This document shows, piece after piece, positions 47,086 to 57,785 of a DNA stretch of 64,000 nucleotides (position 1 is the first letter of the stretch; the number at the start of each line of letters is the position of its first letter). Below the pieces are notes generated by a model, which worked only from the letters and a program-made list of their open reading frames with translations, searched no databases and was not told where the DNA came from. Both the position numbers and the translations under genes were made by a program. The DNA is taken from the NCBI RefSeq assembly GCF_000816845.1, contig NZ_CP006877.1, positions 1,369,501 through 1,433,500 of the forward strand, in the 5' to 3' direction. This DNA comes from Rhizobium gallicum bv. gallicum R602sp (GTDB lineage: Bacteria; Pseudomonadota; Alphaproteobacteria; Rhizobiales; Rhizobiaceae).

Positions 47086-47580
47086 TCACGCGCCTGCTTC
47101 GCCGTCCCAGTAGTCGAGATCGTTCTCCGCGCGCCCGATGAAGCGGAAGCGCCCGACGTGATGATCTGTCTTGGCGAGGAATTTTTGGGAATCCGGGTAT
47201 TCGACGATCTCCGTCTTCGCCATCGTGGAGATGCCGAGATAGATCAGCGTCGTGCTGCCGGTATTGAGGATCTGATGGGCCGTTTCCTTGCCGCCGGCAG
47301 GCGCGCCGAGCGTGTCGCCTTTCCTGATGGGGTAACGTTCGCTTCCAAAACGGTATTCGCCCGTCCCTTCGATGACGAAGAACAGCTCATCCTCGACATG
47401 GTGATTGTGAAACGGACAGCTCGATTTGCCGGGCGGCACCTCGTTGTAGCTGATCCCGAGGTTGGAGAGTCCAAGCAGACGGCCGAAAGATGTGTCGGCG
47501 CCCTCGTAGAGCGAGCCCTGTTGCCACCGCTCCAGCGCCAGGTCGGCAATATTGAGAACCGGTTTGATATCCCGTGGCAT
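47086..47580 (-). CDS. Cupin domain protein
   Basis: 164 residues with a single cupin barrel. Motif 1 reads CPFHNHHVEDELFFVIEGTG, giving metal ligands H, H, E. Motif 2 is GDTLGAPAGGKETAHQILN, giving the last histidine. The group resembles sugar-binding or dioxygenase-like cupins of unknown role. 25 bases ahead of the GNAT gene on the same strand. Confidence 0.85.
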   Translation of the reverse strand: MPRDIKPVLNIADLALERWQQGSLYEGADTSFGRLLGLSNLGISYNEVPPGKSSCPFHNHHVEDELFFVIEGTGEYRFGSERYPIRKGDTLGAPAGGKETAHQILNTGSTTLIYLGISTMAKTEIVEYPDSQKFLAKTDHHVGRFRFIGRAENDLDYWDGEAGA

Positions 47581-47693
47581 GTCTTGTCCCCTTTTGCAGG
47601 GACAAACAGACCATCAATTCGGGATGGTTTTCAATAGGCGTCAGTAGAATTGTCGGGCAGGGCGGCGCAGCGATCTGCGCCGCCCTGCGCCGA

Positions 47694-48053
47694 TCAGTCG
47701 GTATAGAAGGTAATGCTGCCATCGGCCGCCTGTTCGGCATTGATGACGTTGCGGACATTGACTCCGTCATTGCCGAGCTTGCGCGTCAGCATCTTGTTGG
47801 CGTCGATCGATGCCTGAATCTGGCGCACTTCCTGGGCCGAGCGTGGCGGAGCGGAGCGCGGACCGTATGCTTCGGGGCTTGCGTCGTGCCAGTTGTAGAA
47901 ATGCTTTACGTTGAAGTCATTACCCCGGAAATTACGGAGCGTTTGTTCGATGCCCGATGGGCTGTTCATGCCAAAGCTTTCCGCACGGCTGACGCCGGCA
48001 AGCGCGAGGGAGGGCAAGACGGAAACGATGGCGATTGTAGCAACGCGGTTCAT
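47694..48053 (-). CDS. Small secreted protein, unknown function
   Basis: 119 residues with a signal peptide (MNRVATIAIVSVLPSLALAG, cleavage near SRA-ES). The mature part is polar (RNFRGNDFNVKHFYNWHDAS, QIQASIDANKMLTRKLGNDG) and ends FYTD. It resembles short periplasmic proteins found only in Rhizobiales, but I cannot name a family. Monocistronic. Confidence 0.6.
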   Translation of the reverse strand: MNRVATIAIVSVLPSLALAGVSRAESFGMNSPSGIEQTLRNFRGNDFNVKHFYNWHDASPEAYGPRSAPPRSAQEVRQIQASIDANKMLTRKLGNDGVNVRNVINAEQAADGSITFYTD

Positions 48054-48374
48054 GATGGTATCCTTTCATCTGCTATGACGGTCGGCTGTCGTGCAGGGGA
48101 TCGTCGGCGTTACGCTTGTTGAGTTGGGTCGGCCGCAGCGTGGAATCAATAGCTAAACACCTGAAATAACATTACAAATTGTTCATAACGATTGCCTTCG
48201 ATTTGCCGTTTTCAAGGTGCTTGCGAGCGTGCATGGCAAACGGCCGGCGTATATTTCTGCTATCCTCTTGCAGAGATTTCCGGCCATGATCCGAATTTGC
48301 TTGCCATTCATCGAAAGGCATGTTTTGACCGCGGCCTGCCAAAAGGCAAAGTCCTCAGAAACCGAAGGTGATGC
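48054..48374. promoter_or_regulatory. Gap upstream of ribH
   Basis: 321 bases between the divergent small secreted-protein gene and ribH. It must hold both promoters. I looked for the FMN riboswitch that precedes riboflavin genes in many bacteria (conserved AGGGGCAGGGTG-type core) and did not see it. No other named element found. Confidence 0.4.
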
Positions 48375-48836
48375 ATGGCGCGAGATAACGCTCCCCATAT
48401 TTTGATCGTCGAAGCCCGCTTCTACGACGACATGGCCGACGCTCTTCTGGAAGGGGCAACCTTTGCGCTCAAGGAAGCCGGCGCGAGCTACGATGTCGTC
48501 ACCGTTGCAGGAGCCCTGGAGATTCCGCCGGCGATTGCCATGGCGCTTGACGGCGCCGACAATGGCGGCACGCAATATGACGGCTATGTCGCTCTCGGCA
48601 TGGTCATCCGCGGCGAGACCTACCACTTCGAGGTCGTGTCGAACGAATCCTCCCGCGCATTGATGGATCTCGCCGTCAGCGAATCCCTTGCCATCGGCAA
48701 CGGCATCCTGACGGTCGAAAACGATGAGCAGGCATGGGCACGCGCCCGCCGCTCGGACAAAGACAAGGGCGGCTTTGCCGCTCGCGCAGCTCTCACGATG
48801 ATCGAGCTGAAGAAGAAACTGGGTGCATACGAATGA
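48375..48836 (+). CDS. ribH: 6,7-dimethyl-8-ribityllumazine synthase
   Basis: Condenses the RibD product (after dephosphorylation) with dihydroxybutanone phosphate. 153 residues. [52 protein letters not shown] and [20 protein letters not shown] are all in place; the histidine in ETYHFE is catalytic. It overlaps nusB by four bases, a common pairing. Confidence 0.96.
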   Translation: MARDNAPHILIVEARFYDDMADALLEGATFALKEAGASYDVVTVAGALEIPPAIAMALDGADNGGTQYDGYVALGMVIRGETYHFEVVSNESSRALMDLAVSESLAIGNGILTVENDEQAWARARRSDKDKGGFAARAALTMIELKKKLGAYE

Positions 48837-49315
48837 CTAGTGAAAATCCGGAGCGTCAGATAAAGACGGCAAACCAGCGCGGCGCTGCGCGTCTGGCTGC
48901 TGTTCAGGCGCTCTACCAGATGGATATCGGCGGCACCGGTGTTCTGGAAATCGTCGCCGAATATGAGGCTCACCGCCTCGGTCAAGAAATCGACGGCGAG
49001 ACCTATCTCAAGGCCGATGCCGCGTGGTTCCGTTCCATCGTTTCCGGCGTGGTGCGCGAGCAGCTTCGTCTGGATCCGTTGATCGCCTCTGCCCTGCAGG
49101 ACGACTGGGCCTTGTCGCGCCTCGACAGCACCGTGCGCGCGATCTTGCGCGCCGGCGTTTTCGAACTTCTCGACCGCAAAGACGTGCCGGTGGCCGTGAT
49201 CGTTACGGAATATGTCGAGATCGCCCAGGCTTTCTTCGAGGATGACGAGCCGAAGCTCGTCAATGCCGTGCTCGACCGCATCGCCAAACAGGTGCGCGGC
49301 GAAATGAAGAAGTAA
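48833..49315 (+). CDS. nusB: Transcription antitermination factor NusB
   Basis: 160-residue all-helical protein that binds boxA RNA with NusE(S10) for rRNA antitermination. [19 protein letters not shown] near the N-terminus, [20 protein letters not shown] and [11 protein letters not shown] are typical. The ATG overlaps the ribH stop (ATGA). Confidence 0.95.
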   Translation: MTSENPERQIKTANQRGAARLAAVQALYQMDIGGTGVLEIVAEYEAHRLGQEIDGETYLKADAAWFRSIVSGVVREQLRLDPLIASALQDDWALSRLDSTVRAILRAGVFELLDRKDVPVAVIVTEYVEIAQAFFEDDEPKLVNAVLDRIAKQVRGEMKK

Positions 49316-49513
49316 GCCTTCCGTCCGCTATCGGACCATTTTGCGCTTTACGCTGCGCTGCAAGGGTTTTCGTCCGTTGCGGTCTTGACGTCGTGTTTCC
49401 CACCCCGCAATCTCCGCACGCAAAGCTAGAGCGTTTCTGTGGAGAGAAGACGATTCGGCTGCGTTCGTGGCCGGAGGGGGGAGTGCTCTGGCACTTTTGG
49501 AGGAAAGAGCGAA

Positions 49514-51649
49514 ATGATAATTCTTTTGTGCGTAATTGCATGCGGTCTGCTCTCGGTGGTTTATGCCGTCTGGGCAACCCGCTCGGTACTGGCGGCCGAT
49601 CAGGGAAACAGCCGCATGCAGGAAATCGCGGGTTACATCCGTGAAGGCGCGCAGGCCTATCTCATGCGCCAGTACAAGACGATTGCGATTGTCGGCATCG
49701 TTGTTTTCATCGCAGCCTGGCTGCTTCTCTCCGGCATGGCCGCCATCGGCTTTCTGATCGGCGCCGTGCTTTCCGGTGCCGCCGGCTTTATCGGCATGCA
49801 CGTCTCCGTTCGCGCCAACGTCCGCACGGCGCAGGCCGCATCTCACAGCCTCTCGGCCGGCCTCGATATCGCCTTCAAATCCGGTGCCATCACCGGCATG
49901 CTCGTCGCCGGTTTGGCACTGCTCGGCGTATCCATCTATTATTTCATCCTGACCAGCCTGCTCGGCCATGAAAGTGGTTCGCGCGAAGTCATCGATGCGC
50001 TCGTCGCGCTCGGCTTCGGTGCCTCGCTGATTTCGATCTTCGCTCGTCTGGGCGGCGGCATCTTCACCAAGGGCGCCGATGTCGGCGGGGATCTCGTCGG
50101 CAAGGTCGAGGCAGGCATTCCGGAAGACGATCCGCGCAACCCGGCGACGATCGCAGATAATGTCGGCGACAATGTCGGCGACTGCGCCGGCATGGCCGCC
50201 GACCTTTTCGAAACCTATGCCGTTTCCGTCGTCGCAACCATGGTTCTCGCCTCAATCTTCTTTGCCGGGGCACCGATCCTGCAGTCGGCGATGGTCTATC
50301 CGCTGGCAATCTGCGGCGCCTGCATCCTCACCTCGATCGTCGGTACCTTTTTCGTCAAGCTTGGAACCAACGGCTCGATCATGGGCGCACTCTATAAGGG
50401 CCTTATCGTCACCGGCCTCCTTTCGATCGTCGGCCTAGGCGCTGCGACATCGTTGACGGTGGGCTGGGGGTCGCTCGGACAGGCCGGCGGTGTGGATGTT
50501 ACCGGTACCAATCTCTTCTTCTGCGGCCTCGTCGGCCTCTTGGTTACGGCGCTCATTGTCGTCATCACCGAATATTATACCGGCACCAACAAACGCCCTG
50601 TCAATTCGATCGCCCAGGCATCCGTGACCGGCCACGGCACCAACGTCATCCAAGGCCTTGCGGTCTCGCTGGAATCGACGGCGCTGCCTGCGATCGTCAT
50701 CGTTGCCGGTATTATCGGCACCTACCAGCTCGCCGGCCTCTTCGGCACCGGCATCGCCGTCACCGCCATGCTCGGCCTTGCCGGTATGATCGTTGCACTC
50801 GATGCCTTCGGTCCCGTGACCGACAACGCCGGCGGCATTGCCGAAATGTCCCATCTGCCGCCGGAAGTCCGGAAGTCGACGGACGCGCTCGACGCCGTCG
50901 GCAATACGACGAAAGCCGTGACAAAAGGCTACGCGATCGGCTCTGCCGGACTCGGCGCGCTGGTGCTTTTTGCGGCCTATTCCTATGACCTCAAATATTT
51001 TGCGGCAAATGGCGACAAGTTTCCCTACTTCGCAGGCATAGGGGAGATTTCATTCGATCTCTCCAACCCCTACGTGGTGGCCGGATTGATCTTCGGTGGG
51101 CTCATTCCCTACCTCTTCGGCGGTATCGCCATGACGGCTGTCGGCCGAGCCGCCGGCGCAATCGTCGAGGAAGTGCGCCGTCAGTTCAAGGAAAAGCCGG
51201 GCATCATGCAGGGCACGGAAAAGCCGGACTACGGCAAGGCCGTCGACCTTCTGACCAAGGCCGCAATCCGCGAGATGATCATCCCCTCGCTATTGCCGGT
51301 CCTAGCTCCGATCGTCGTTTATTTCGGTGTTCTGCTGGTCTCCGGCTCCAAGGCCTCGGCCTTCGCCGCACTCGGCGCATCGCTCCTCGGCGTCATTATC
51401 AACGGCCTGTTCGTCGCCATCTCGATGACATCGGGCGGCGGTGCATGGGACAACGCGAAGAAGTCATTCGAGGACGGATTCGTCGACAAGGACGGCGTAC
51501 GCCACATGAAGGGCTCGGACGCACACAAGGCCTCCGTGACCGGCGATACGGTCGGCGATCCTTACAAGGACACCGCAGGTCCAGCCGTCAATCCGGCAAT
51601 CAAGATCACAAACATCGTCGCCTTGCTGCTCTTGGCGGTCTTGGCCTGA
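49514..51649 (+). CDS. hppA: Membrane-bound proton-translocating pyrophosphatase (K+-independent type)
   Basis: Couples pyrophosphate hydrolysis to proton export across the inner membrane. 711 residues, about 16 membrane helices. The substrate site is [20 protein letters not shown] and [20 protein letters not shown]. The determinant [14 protein letters not shown] carries lysine where K+-dependent enzymes carry alanine, so it should be K+-independent. ATG at 49514 with GGAGGA; frames upstream start in the leader. A strong terminator follows. Confidence 0.96.
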   Translation: MIILLCVIACGLLSVVYAVWATRSVLAADQGNSRMQEIAGYIREGAQAYLMRQYKTIAIVGIVVFIAAWLLLSGMAAIGFLIGAVLSGAAGFIGMHVSVRANVRTAQAASHSLSAGLDIAFKSGAITGMLVAGLALLGVSIYYFILTSLLGHESGSREVIDALVALGFGASLISIFARLGGGIFTKGADVGGDLVGKVEAGIPEDDPRNPATIADNVGDNVGDCAGMAADLFETYAVSVVATMVLASIFFAGAPILQSAMVYPLAICGACILTSIVGTFFVKLGTNGSIMGALYKGLIVTGLLSIVGLGAATSLTVGWGSLGQAGGVDVTGTNLFFCGLVGLLVTALIVVITEYYTGTNKRPVNSIAQASVTGHGTNVIQGLAVSLESTALPAIVIVAGIIGTYQLAGLFGTGIAVTAMLGLAGMIVALDAFGPVTDNAGGIAEMSHLPPEVRKSTDALDAVGNTTKAVTKGYAIGSAGLGALVLFAAYSYDLKYFAANGDKFPYFAGIGEISFDLSNPYVVAGLIFGGLIPYLFGGIAMTAVGRAAGAIVEEVRRQFKEKPGIMQGTEKPDYGKAVDLLTKAAIREMIIPSLLPVLAPIVVYFGVLLVSGSKASAFAALGASLLGVIINGLFVAISMTSGGGAWDNAKKSFEDGFVDKDGVRHMKGSDAHKASVTGDTVGDPYKDTAGPAVNPAIKITNIVALLLLAVLA

Positions 51650-51656
51650 TCGAAGA

Positions 51657-51690
51657 AGAAACCCGCCGGAGCGATCCGGCGGGTTTGTCT
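51657..51690. terminator. Bidirectional intrinsic terminator, hppA/bamE
   Basis: Perfect 12-bp stem AAACCCGCCGGA (51659-51670) / TCCGGCGGGTTT (51675-51686), loop GCGA, with T residues to the right and A residues to the left. It lies between two convergent genes and suits both. Confidence 0.9.
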
Positions 51691-51704
51691 GTTGGGGCGG
51701 ATAT

Positions 51705-52229
51705 TTATCGGATACTTGCAGGATTCTGCGGATTGCCTGAAGGCGTTCCGAACAGGCTCTTTGCTGCACCGCCCGCGCCGCCTGCCAGAACCTGCTGCAG
51801 GAAGGTCAGTTCGCGGCCGCCGGTCGGGGTCACGCGCGAAATCGTATCGAAGACCCTGCCGTCCTGGAGCGTGTAATTCGCGCGGCGCGCGACGACGCCG
51901 TCCTTATCGAAGTAGATCGCAAGCACGCTCTGGTCGACGACCTTCAGTTTCTGGAAGGCGACGGAGCGCGTGCGCCTCTGCGAGATGTAATAGAAGACCT
52001 CGGTGTCGAACGTTGCCGTCGTCGAAGGCGTGCCGAGCGACAGAAGCACCTGTTCGCGGCTCGAGCCTTCCGGAACGAGATTGAGGGATTGCTCGTCGAC
52101 AATATAGCCGCCGTTAAGCACTGTTCCCGTTTGGCAACCTGTGAGGCCTGCTGAGGCAATCATGATGGCGATGGCTGCGCTGCTGAAGAATTTTATGTCA
52201 GACTTGAAATACCGTTTCTTCAACGACAT
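51705..52229 (-). CDS. bamE: Outer membrane assembly lipoprotein BamE/SmpA/OmlA
   Basis: 174 residues. Lipoprotein signal with lipobox LTGC, then the compact SmpA/OmlA domain: LVPEGSSREQVLLSLGTPST, then FDTEVFYYISQRR and VLAIYFDKDGVVARRANYTL. It should sit on the inner face of the outer membrane in the BAM complex. The glycine/alanine-rich tail is longer than in enteric BamE, as usual in alphaproteobacteria. Confidence 0.9.
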   Translation of the reverse strand: MSLKKRYFKSDIKFFSSAAIAIMIASAGLTGCQTGTVLNGGYIVDEQSLNLVPEGSSREQVLLSLGTPSTTATFDTEVFYYISQRRTRSVAFQKLKVVDQSVLAIYFDKDGVVARRANYTLQDGRVFDTISRVTPTGGRELTFLQQVLAGGAGGAAKSLFGTPSGNPQNPASIR

Positions 52230-52474
52230 CTACTCCCTTGAGGTCTCGATAGGCAGCTTTCCGGCCCTGCAATCACCGCTGATGCAAAACCTTTGTGGCC
52301 TTTCCGGGGTCGAATACTCCCAATTCCCCGAGATCGGGCCGACAAGGGCACTGTCCCGAAAGTGGCCACCTTCGGCATTGCAATTCGCGCCTGCTTCGGT
52401 AAACCAGCTTTCGAAATCATGCAACACGGCCCACGCAACTCCGCGTGAAGAACGAGGCTTTTCCGGAAGAAACA

Positions 52475-53008
52475 ATGATCTTCGGGCTCTTTCGAAAGAA
52501 AAACAACAATCAGGCGATCGTCGGACGGCAGTATTCGGTGCTGACTGCCGCAGCCCGTATGCCGCAATTCTACGAGACCATGCATGTTCCGGACACCGTG
52601 ATGGGCCGTTTCGAGATGCTGTCGCTGGTAATGATCCTCTTCTTCCGCCGCACACGCTCCTGCCAAACCAGTGGACAGGAAATTGCCCAGGAGATCGTCG
52701 ATGCCTTCTTTGAGGATATCGACCATTCGATCCGCGAACTCGGCATCAGCGACAACGGGGTTCCGAAACGCATGAAGAAGCTTGCCGGCATGTTCTACGG
52801 ACGTCTCGAATCCTATTCGGCGGCAATCGACAGCGGCGACCGCGCGGCCCTTGCCGCAGCCCTTAACCGCAATATCCATCCACAAGCCGCCGACGCTTAC
52901 GACATGACGGCGCTTGCCAACTGGATGTTTGGCGCCGAAGCCGATCTGTCGGCCCAGTCCGAGGAGCGGATCGCCACCGGCTCGGCGACGCTGCCACAGG
53001 CAGCGTAA
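52475..53008 (+). CDS. Ubiquinol-cytochrome c chaperone family protein (CBP3-like)
   Basis: 177 residues from the ATG at 52475; an in-frame GTG thirty bases earlier is less likely. The domain is the CBP3/UQCC fold: VLTAAARMPQFYETMHVPDT near the start, SGQEIAQEIVDAFFEDIDHS and GVPKRMKKLAGMFYGRLESY in the middle. It probably assists assembly of the bc1 complex. DUF177 follows 11 bases on. Confidence 0.88.
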   Translation: MIFGLFRKKNNNQAIVGRQYSVLTAAARMPQFYETMHVPDTVMGRFEMLSLVMILFFRRTRSCQTSGQEIAQEIVDAFFEDIDHSIRELGISDNGVPKRMKKLAGMFYGRLESYSAAIDSGDRAALAAALNRNIHPQAADAYDMTALANWMFGAEADLSAQSEERIATGSATLPQAA

Positions 53009-53019
53009 GGAGGACCCCA

Positions 53020-53574
53020 ATGAAACATCGCAAAGACGACATTCCATTTTCTTACCTAGTCAAGGTCGGCCATATCTCCGCAAACCCTGTCGAAGTGCAC
53101 CTCAAAGCGGACGAGAAAGAGCGCAAAGCGCTTGCCCAACGCTGGGATGTACTGTCCGTCGACGATCTGCGTGCGGACCTGCAGATTAATCGCTGGAAGA
53201 AGGATGGCGTCCGCGTGAAGGGCAGGGTGCAGGCAAAGATCGTTCAGGCCTGCGTGGTGACGCTCGACCCGGTACCTGCCGATATCGACGAGCAGTTCGA
53301 GCAGATCTACGTGCCCGAGAATTCGAAACTCGCCCGGCACCCGGCCAATGATGCCGGCGAAATGGTTCTCGATCCTGACGGATCGGACCTGCCTGACACC
53401 TTCGTTGGCGACACGATCGACGCGGGAGAAGTGGTGATGGAATTCGCCGCGCTGGCGATCGATCCCTATCCCCGCAAGAAGGGTGTCGAGTTCTCCGGCC
53501 ATATCGAAGATACGGGTGAAAACGATAAGAAGCCTTCTGCCTTTGGGGTACTCAAGGATTGGCAGAAGGACTGA
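53020..53574 (+). CDS. YceD/DUF177 family protein
   Basis: 184 residues. The C-terminal half is the DUF177 domain (VQAKIVQACVVTLDPVPADI, ALAIDPYPRKKGVEF), with one of the usual metal-binding cysteines kept (QACVV). In bacteria where it has been studied, the family is linked to 23S rRNA accumulation and lies near rpmF and plsX; here plsX follows 105 bases on. Confidence 0.88.
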   Translation: MKHRKDDIPFSYLVKVGHISANPVEVHLKADEKERKALAQRWDVLSVDDLRADLQINRWKKDGVRVKGRVQAKIVQACVVTLDPVPADIDEQFEQIYVPENSKLARHPANDAGEMVLDPDGSDLPDTFVGDTIDAGEVVMEFAALAIDPYPRKKGVEFSGHIEDTGENDKKPSAFGVLKDWQKD

Positions 53575-53679
53575 ACACCCGTGGGGTATTTGACACAATT
53601 CAGTTGTAAGCGATAGGAAAACCGGTATTTTGGCCGAAATTTTCGCTCCCCTCAGGCGAAAGAAAAGGATCAGGGACGC

Positions 53680-54726
53680 GTGATCAGAATATCTCTCGAC
53701 CTCATGGGTGGCGACTTTGGTCCCCAGGTTGTCATCCCCGGTGCCGCGAAAGCATTGGAAAGGCACCCGGATATCTCCTTCGTCTTTTTTGGACTGAAAG
53801 AGCAGTGCGATCCGGTTCTCGCCAAGTTTCCGAAGGTGAGGGAAAAGTCCGTCTTCCACGATTGCGAACTTGCCGTTCGCATGGACGAGAAGCCCAGCCA
53901 GGCGCTGCGCCGCGGCCGATATATTTCCACCATGTGGCGCTCGATCGAGGCCGTGAAGACGGGCGACGCTGATGTCGCCGTTTCCGCGGGAAACACCGGC
54001 GCTCTGATGGCCATGGCAAAGTTCTGTCTGCGCACGATGGCCAATATCGAGCGCCCGGCGATTGCGGCCATTTGGCCGACGCTGCGAGGCGAGAGCATCG
54101 TTCTCGATGTTGGCGCGACGATCGGCGCTGATTCTCAGCAGCTGATGGACTTCGCCCTGATGGGCGGCGCCATGGCGCGCGCCCTCTTCGAACTCGAACG
54201 GCCGACGATCGGCCTGCTGAACGTCGGCGTCGAAGAGATGAAAGGCCAGGAAGAAGTCAAGGAAGCAGGCCGGCTGCTTCGCGAGGCCAATATCGATTCG
54301 CTCGAATATTCCGGTTTCGTCGAAGGCGACGACATCGGGAAAGGCACCGTCGATGTCGTCGTGACCGAAGGCTTTTCGGGCAATATCGCCTTGAAGGCGG
54401 CAGAAGGTACGGCAAAACAGATTGCCGCATACCTGCGTGCTGCGATGTCCCGCACGCTGCTTGCCAGGATCGGCTATCTCTTTGCCAAGAGCGCCTTCGA
54501 CATGCTTCGCGAAAAGATGGACCCGAGCAAGGTCAATGGCGGCGTATTCCTTGGTCTCAACGGCATCGTCATCAAGAGCCATGGCGGCGCCAATGCAGAC
54601 GGCATCGCTGCTGCCATCGAGGTCGGCTATGATATGGCCAAGAATGGCCTCAATCAGAAAATAGAAAACGATCTCAAGAAATATCATGCCAAGCGGTTAC
54701 CCCCGATGGGGCCGGAAGCCGCATGA
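53680..54726 (+). CDS. plsX: Phosphate acyltransferase PlsX
   Basis: Makes acyl-phosphate from acyl-ACP, the first step of phospholipid synthesis. 348 residues from a GTG at 53680, preceded by AGGGA. Start [19 protein letters not shown], then [17 protein letters not shown] and [19 protein letters not shown] are conserved. fabH follows 19 bases on, the usual plsX-fabH pair. Confidence 0.96.
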   Translation: MIRISLDLMGGDFGPQVVIPGAAKALERHPDISFVFFGLKEQCDPVLAKFPKVREKSVFHDCELAVRMDEKPSQALRRGRYISTMWRSIEAVKTGDADVAVSAGNTGALMAMAKFCLRTMANIERPAIAAIWPTLRGESIVLDVGATIGADSQQLMDFALMGGAMARALFELERPTIGLLNVGVEEMKGQEEVKEAGRLLREANIDSLEYSGFVEGDDIGKGTVDVVVTEGFSGNIALKAAEGTAKQIAAYLRAAMSRTLLARIGYLFAKSAFDMLREKMDPSKVNGGVFLGLNGIVIKSHGGANADGIAAAIEVGYDMAKNGLNQKIENDLKKYHAKRLPPMGPEAA

Positions 54727-54745
54727 GCAACGAGGTTTAACCAGA

Positions 54746-55717
54746 ATGATCCGTTCAGTGGTTCGCGGGTTCGGAGCCGCACTTCCGAAACGCGTAATGA
54801 CCAATCGCGAGTTGGAAGATGTCGTCGATACGTCTGACGAGTGGATTGTCCAACGCACCGGCATCCGCCAGCGACATATCGCAAGCGATGACGAGACCAC
54901 GTCTTCGCTCGGCGAGCGGGCTGCGCGTGCGGCGCTCGACAAGGCAGGGCTGACGCCTGCCGACATCGATCTCATCATCTGCGCCACCTCGACGCCGGAC
55001 AACACTTTCCCGGCGACGGCGGTCAATATCCAGAACCGTCTCGGCATGCACCACGGCTTCGCCTTCGACGTTCAGGCGGTCTGCACCGGCTTCGTCTATG
55101 CCGTGACGACGGCCGACGCCTATATCCGTGGCGGCCTCGCCAGGCGTGCCCTCGTGATCGGTGCGGAAACCTTCTCGCGCATCCTCGATTGGAACGACCG
55201 CACCACCTGCGTGCTTTTCGGCGACGGCGCCGGCGCGATCGTGATCGAGGCTGCCGAAGGTGAGGGTACGACAGCCGATCGCGGCATCCTGACGGCGCAT
55301 CTTCGCTCCGATGGCTCGCACAAGGAGAAACTCTTCGTCGATGGCGGCCCGTCCACCACCGGCACCGTCGGCAAGCTGCGCATGGAAGGCCGCGAGGTCT
55401 TCAAATATGCCGTTGGCATGATCACCGACGTAATCCAGGCCGCCTTCGATTCGACGGGTACGACCGCCGAAGATCTCGACTGGCTTGTGCCGCACCAGGC
55501 GAACCGCCGCATCATCGACGGCTCCGCCAAGAAGCTGCATATCGCCCCCGAGAAGGTCGTCATCACTGTCGACCTGCACGGCAACACCTCAGCCGCCTCG
55601 ATCCCGCTCGCACTTGCCACTGCAGCAGGCGATGGACGCATCAAGAAAGGCGATCTGGTGATGCTGGAGGCGATGGGCGGCGGCTTCACCTGGGGTGCTT
55701 TGCTGCTGCGCTGGTGA
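54746..55717 (+). CDS. fabH: Beta-ketoacyl-ACP synthase III
   Basis: Starts fatty acid synthesis by condensing acetyl-CoA with malonyl-ACP. 323 residues. The Cys-His-Asn triad is visible in [24 protein letters not shown] and [12 protein letters not shown]. The start [20 protein letters not shown] at 54746 is normal; the longer frame to 54686 overlaps plsX. Confidence 0.97.
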   Translation: MIRSVVRGFGAALPKRVMTNRELEDVVDTSDEWIVQRTGIRQRHIASDDETTSSLGERAARAALDKAGLTPADIDLIICATSTPDNTFPATAVNIQNRLGMHHGFAFDVQAVCTGFVYAVTTADAYIRGGLARRALVIGAETFSRILDWNDRTTCVLFGDGAGAIVIEAAEGEGTTADRGILTAHLRSDGSHKEKLFVDGGPSTTGTVGKLRMEGREVFKYAVGMITDVIQAAFDSTGTTAEDLDWLVPHQANRRIIDGSAKKLHIAPEKVVITVDLHGNTSAASIPLALATAAGDGRIKKGDLVMLEAMGGGFTWGALLLRW

Positions 55718-55828
55718 CGGCGAAGAATCGCAAAAAACTGGCGACGAACAAGAGCTTGACCGTAAGGCGCAAGACAAATAGTCTTTGCTCGCTTTTAAAA
55801 AATATTTTGTAGAATTGGCGGGGAGACC

Positions 55829-56167
55829 ATGACCGGAAAGACAGTGACGCGAGCAGACCTGGCGGAATCGGTTTTCCGGAAGGTCGGTCTCTCCAGGACC
55901 GAATCCGCCGAACTCGTCGAGACCGTGCTCGACGAAATCTGCAACGCCATCGTCCGCGGCGAAACCGTCAAGCTTTCCTCCTTCGCCACCTTCCAGGTCC
56001 GCGATAAGAATGAGCGCATCGGCCGCAACCCCAAGACGGGCGAAGAAGTGCCGATCTCGCCCCGCCGGGTGATGACCTTCAAGGCTTCGAACGTCCTGAA
56101 GACCCGTATTCTCAAGGCGCACACCCTGCGCAAGGTCAAGCAGAAGCCCGCAAATCCGGCCATGTAA
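55829..56167 (+). CDS. ihfA: Integration host factor subunit alpha
   Basis: 112-residue DNA-bending protein of the HU/IHF family. [20 protein letters not shown] at the start and the DNA-intercalating arm [20 protein letters not shown] are clear. The ATG at 55829 follows GGGGAGA. The C-terminal tail ([13 protein letters not shown]) is basic. The merR gene follows. Confidence 0.95.
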   Translation: MTGKTVTRADLAESVFRKVGLSRTESAELVETVLDEICNAIVRGETVKLSSFATFQVRDKNERIGRNPKTGEEVPISPRRVMTFKASNVLKTRILKAHTLRKVKQKPANPAM

Positions 56168-56348
56168 GGGTGCAATGGGATAAGTTGAATATCTGTCCCT
56201 GATTGCTGCCTCCTGATCATTTTTCTCCAACCGCGCTTTCGGGCTTGTGGGTACGCGAAGACATGACTTGAATTCAACGCCGCAAACCGTTGAAATATGA
56301 TGAGTCGCGGTTTGGACCGCCACCGGTGATCGCGTAGGGAGTACGACC

Positions 56349-56885
56349 TTGGACAAGAGCCCCGATGCCTTCCGAACAATCAGCGAAGTCGCTGACGACC
56401 TCGATCTGCCGCAACACGTTCTGCGTTTTTGGGAAACGCGCTTTCCGCAGATAAAGCCAATGAAGAGGGGCGGCGGGCGCCGCTATTACCGGCCGGAAGA
56501 CGTGGATCTGCTGAAGGGCATCCGCCATCTCCTTTACGACCATGGCTATACGATCAAGGGCGTTCAGAAGCTCCTGAAGACCAACGGCAACAAGTTCGTC
56601 GTCGCTGTCGCGCAAGGCGATCTCGCCAGCGTCGAGGCGCTTGCCGCGGGTGGCAGGGACAGCGCTCCGGGTGAACCGCGCGTCGGCATTGCGGAGGAGG
56701 ATCAGCTGGTCGGCCGCGCAAAGCCGCCGATTACCCGCCGCTTCTTCAATTTCGTCGCCGGCGACGACGATCAGTCTGAAGTCTCGATCGGCAAGTCGAG
56801 CGTCAGCAAGGAGGACAGGGCGCTTCTGCAGGAGGCGCTCTACGATCTTCTGGAATGCAAGCGCCTTCTCGATCAAGTGCGCTAA
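56349..56885 (+). CDS. MerR family transcriptional regulator
   Basis: 178 residues from a TTG at 56349 with GGGAG upstream. Mer[24 protein letters not shown] and wing [19 protein letters not shown] are clear. The C-terminal part lacks metal-binding cysteines and ends in a coiled region [20 protein letters not shown]. The gene lies next to ihfA in many alphaproteobacteria; its targets are not known to me. Confidence 0.88.
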   Translation: MDKSPDAFRTISEVADDLDLPQHVLRFWETRFPQIKPMKRGGGRRYYRPEDVDLLKGIRHLLYDHGYTIKGVQKLLKTNGNKFVVAVAQGDLASVEALAAGGRDSAPGEPRVGIAEEDQLVGRAKPPITRRFFNFVAGDDDQSEVSIGKSSVSKEDRALLQEALYDLLECKRLLDQVR

Positions 56886-57222
56886 AAATCCTTGTGCCTT
56901 AGGAATGCGGCCCGTGACCGGGCACTGGACGGTGACAGACGGGGTGACGAAGGTCGGCCAATTCCAGGCGGTATCGTCGACGCCGATTGCCGTCTCCCAT
57001 GGAAAATTTCGCCGGAAGCAGCGTCTTTTCCGACGGGAGGGTAGGCGAATCCGGCGCTCGCAGCGGTGGTGCTCGCATGCGGCTGGCGGTAGCTGCACCC
57101 GTCATGCGCCGGGAAGGCTGATCATCGCCGGCTCTGGACCAAGGCTTCCTGAGGATGAGATGCCTGTGTCTTGCTCTCGGAGGACATGGGCGCGAAGCTT
57201 TTGAGCTTCGCGCCTAATCTGA
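56886..57222. other. Gap behind merR with a perfect 11-bp hairpin
   Basis: 337 bases without a credible gene. At 57189-57214 GGCGCGAAGCT pairs perfectly with AGCTTCGCGCC around a TTTG loop, 8 bases from the stop of the opposing DUF1236-like gene. No T run follows on either strand, so it may slow decay or end transcription with help. I found no tRNA and no further element. Confidence 0.45.
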
Positions 57223-57537
57223 TCACTCAAGGATTTGAATGACGCGGTGCGTCTGAGGTTCGACGATCACTCTGCGATTGTTGACGACGGTATAAGCATA
57301 ACCGTCCATATCCGGGACCTCGTGGATTTCAACCGTCTCCGGAAGCGTCGTTCCGACGACGACATCGCCCTCATAGACGACGGAAGGTACCTGCTGCTCC
57401 ATCACATAGGTGCGAACTTCCCCCGGCAAGACGATGGAGCCGGTGGGTGCAGGGTCGACGATTACCGTACTCTGCGCGAAGGCGGTAGAGCAGACCGTCA
57501 GCGTTACGGCGGCCGTAGCCAGCATGGTCTTGCGCAT
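57223..57537 (-). CDS. DUF1236-type secreted protein
   Basis: 104 residues from the ATG at 57535-57537 with a signal peptide (MRKTMLATAAVTLTVCSTAFA). The mature part contains IVLPGEVRTYVMEQQVPSVV then VVGTTLPETVEIHEVPDMDG and YAYTVVNNRRVIVEP, which fits the small DUF1236 domain of Rhizobiales periplasmic proteins. The ending EPQTHRVIQILE is typical. Function unknown. Confidence 0.8.
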   Translation of the reverse strand: MRKTMLATAAVTLTVCSTAFAQSTVIVDPAPTGSIVLPGEVRTYVMEQQVPSVVYEGDVVVGTTLPETVEIHEVPDMDGYAYTVVNNRRVIVEPQTHRVIQILE

Positions 57538-57785
57538 AGTGCAAACTCCTTTTCCTACCCAGCCTTGATCAAAAAACGCCCCCACGGGTCCGTTGTTCCG
57601 GAAAAGGTCGCAGCCGCCTGCTGCTTCGCTGACGAGGCACCGACCTTGGCAAAGCCGCCGGCATCTGTTTAGAGAGGATCGCACGAAAGGACTCGTGCAC
57701 AGAGAATCGACAGAAAACAGAGAGACAATCCTGATCTCCGTCCGCCTTTCTGCTTACAAAGCCCGTTTTCACAAGGAATTCCCCT

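Noticed and set aside
48054..48374. FMN riboswitch ahead of ribH
   Set aside because: The conserved core sequences and the six-helix arrangement could not be found.
51705..52229. bamE as part of the hppA transcript
   Set aside because: It is on the opposite strand and separated by a strong bidirectional terminator.
53056..54687. 543-codon reverse frame across DUF177 and plsX
   Set aside because: Spans two recognised forward genes and their spacer, with no motif. Antisense artefact.
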